From Acidobacteriota bacterium (GTDB lineage: Bacteria; Acidobacteriota; Holophagae; Acanthopleuribacterales; Acanthopleuribacteraceae): a stretch of DNA of 64,000 nucleotides. The stretch spans positions 310,001 through 374,000 of the forward strand of contig JAGQSC010000050.1 of the NCBI GenBank assembly GCA_020439745.1, read 5' to 3'. Both the position numbers and the translations under genes were made by a program. Under the pieces are notes generated by a model that had not been told where the DNA came from, did no database searches, and worked only from the letters and a program-made list of their open reading frames with translations. Shown here piece after piece: positions 63,486-64,000 of the stretch (the stretch's first letter is position 1; the number at the start of each line of letters is the position of its first letter).

Positions 63486-63992
63486 TCATTCAACAATGGC
63501 TTTGACTTCATCGCAGATCCATCGCTCTAGTGTGCCGTTACTGCTGCATTCGATGGGCTGGCCATCGCGTTCTGCATCGAATCTGCTGTTGATTTTCAGA
63601 CGGGTCCCACCATCGCCCGCCCGGACCACGATTTTGAATGAAACTTTGCCTCGTTCATTTAGCACTGTGGCGCAAGCCATGGTTTGATCCTTCGGGTCAC
63701 GGATCGTCTCGGTGATGATGAGTTTGGCGTTGGAGTCAATCATCTTGATAGGGATTTGCGCGTCGGCAAGCACCTCAACCACCGCCAACCAAACATCAGT
63801 CTCTTCCGCTTCCAGCACAAACTCGTTGGTAATCTCAGGCGGTTTGAAATTGGCGAAGGCGAGTTCGTCGAGTATCAGTAAAGCTAGTCGCTTGTTTTCA
63901 GATGGTGAAATCACGTTCGTGTAATTCCCATCGAAAAAAACGGAATACCCTTCTACCATAGCCTTTCGAATTTCGCCTGTACTTTTGTCCAC
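63486..63992 (-). CDS. Unknown protein, possibly 5'-truncated by the window edge
   Basis: 168 residues are visible from a GTG at 63992, but the frame is open to the right edge (two more codons) and the true start may lie outside. The 'VWLAVVEVLADAQIPIKMID' then 'SNAKLIITETI' stretch resembles domains of outer-membrane lipoproteins that carry two-strand repeats. Later 'KVSFKIVVRAGDGGTRLKIN' forms a beta pattern. No active site was recognised. It is 10 bp upstream of the HNH gene on the same strand and may be a co-transcribed partner. Confidence 0.55.
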   Translation of the reverse strand: MDKSTGEIRKAMVEGYSVFFDGNYTNVISPSENKRLALLILDELAFANFKPPEITNEFVLEAEETDVWLAVVEVLADAQIPIKMIDSNAKLIITETIRDPKDQTMACATVLNERGKVSFKIVVRAGDGGTRLKINSRFDAERDGQPIECSSNGTLERWICDEVKAIVE

Positions 63993-64000
63993 CCACCCGC

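Overview
The window is chromosomal DNA from a Gram-negative-type bacterium. It encodes many large secreted or surface proteins with Sec signal peptides, an MscS channel, Reg_prop/Y_Y_Y sensor proteins, a Ser/Thr protein kinase, RHS/Tc-like and LVIVD/FG-GAP repeat proteins. TTG and GTG start codons behind clear Shine-Dalgarno sites are frequent. This mix is reminiscent of Acidobacteriota or other large-genome environmental bacteria, but no rRNA, tRNA or housekeeping marker is present and the taxon cannot be fixed. No CRISPR array, integrase, transposase or structural prophage module was seen.

Layout. (1) 1-16.2 kb: a surface-protein region. It holds the start of a large secreted protein that leaves the window on the left, a DUF6916-like protein with a Tat-signal protein, and a long leftward gene train: a 2076-residue cadherin/beta-helix protein, three tandem phage-tail-collar (Mdp-like) paralogues, a GNAT acetyltransferase and an FG-GAP propeller protein. 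Divergent to the train are a 205-residue unknown and a glycosyltransferase. (2) 16.2-25.2 kb: signalling. An MscS channel, a sensor kinase with a decayed ATP-binding domain, a divergent Reg_prop hybrid sensor that has a DHp histidine and a receiver but no ATPase domain, a REC-PAS-degenerate GGDEF-EAL phosphodiesterase, a Ser/Thr kinase and a DUF1232/J-domain protein. (3) 25.2-38.7 kb: small secreted or membrane genes, a double seven-bladed LVIVD propeller protein, and HipBA and ParDE toxin-antitoxin modules. Nearly every intergenic space here is filled with members of several dispersed repeat families. HipBA is bracketed by a pair of about 200-bp direct repeats. (4) 38.7-45.5 kb: a 2000+ residue SpvB/FG-GAP/RHS toxin-like protein with a small gene on each side. 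(5) 45.6-64 kb: a defence island. It contains a small PD-(D/E)XK-like pair, an AAA-type ATPase with a radical SAM/SPASM-like enzyme, a four-gene type I restriction-modification operon (hsdM-hsdS-hsdR-nucleotidyltransferase), a PD-(D/E)XK-like protein with a leader ORF, a large unknown, a DUF262/HNH protein, an HNH endonuclease and a right-edge hypothetical.

How the genes fit together. Parts 1 and 4 look like investment in polymorphic extracellular or adhesive proteins. Part 2 looks like a c-di-GMP-lowering output fed by sensors whose kinase halves are incomplete, which suggests trans-phosphorylation or a split kinase. Part 5 looks like layered restriction-based defence. The best candidates for something undescribed are the ATPase + radical SAM pair, the nucleotidyltransferase locked into the hsd operon, and the incomplete sensor pair. 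The ATPase/radical SAM genes and the 57.6-60.5 kb genes are visibly AT-richer than their surroundings, which fits recent acquisition.
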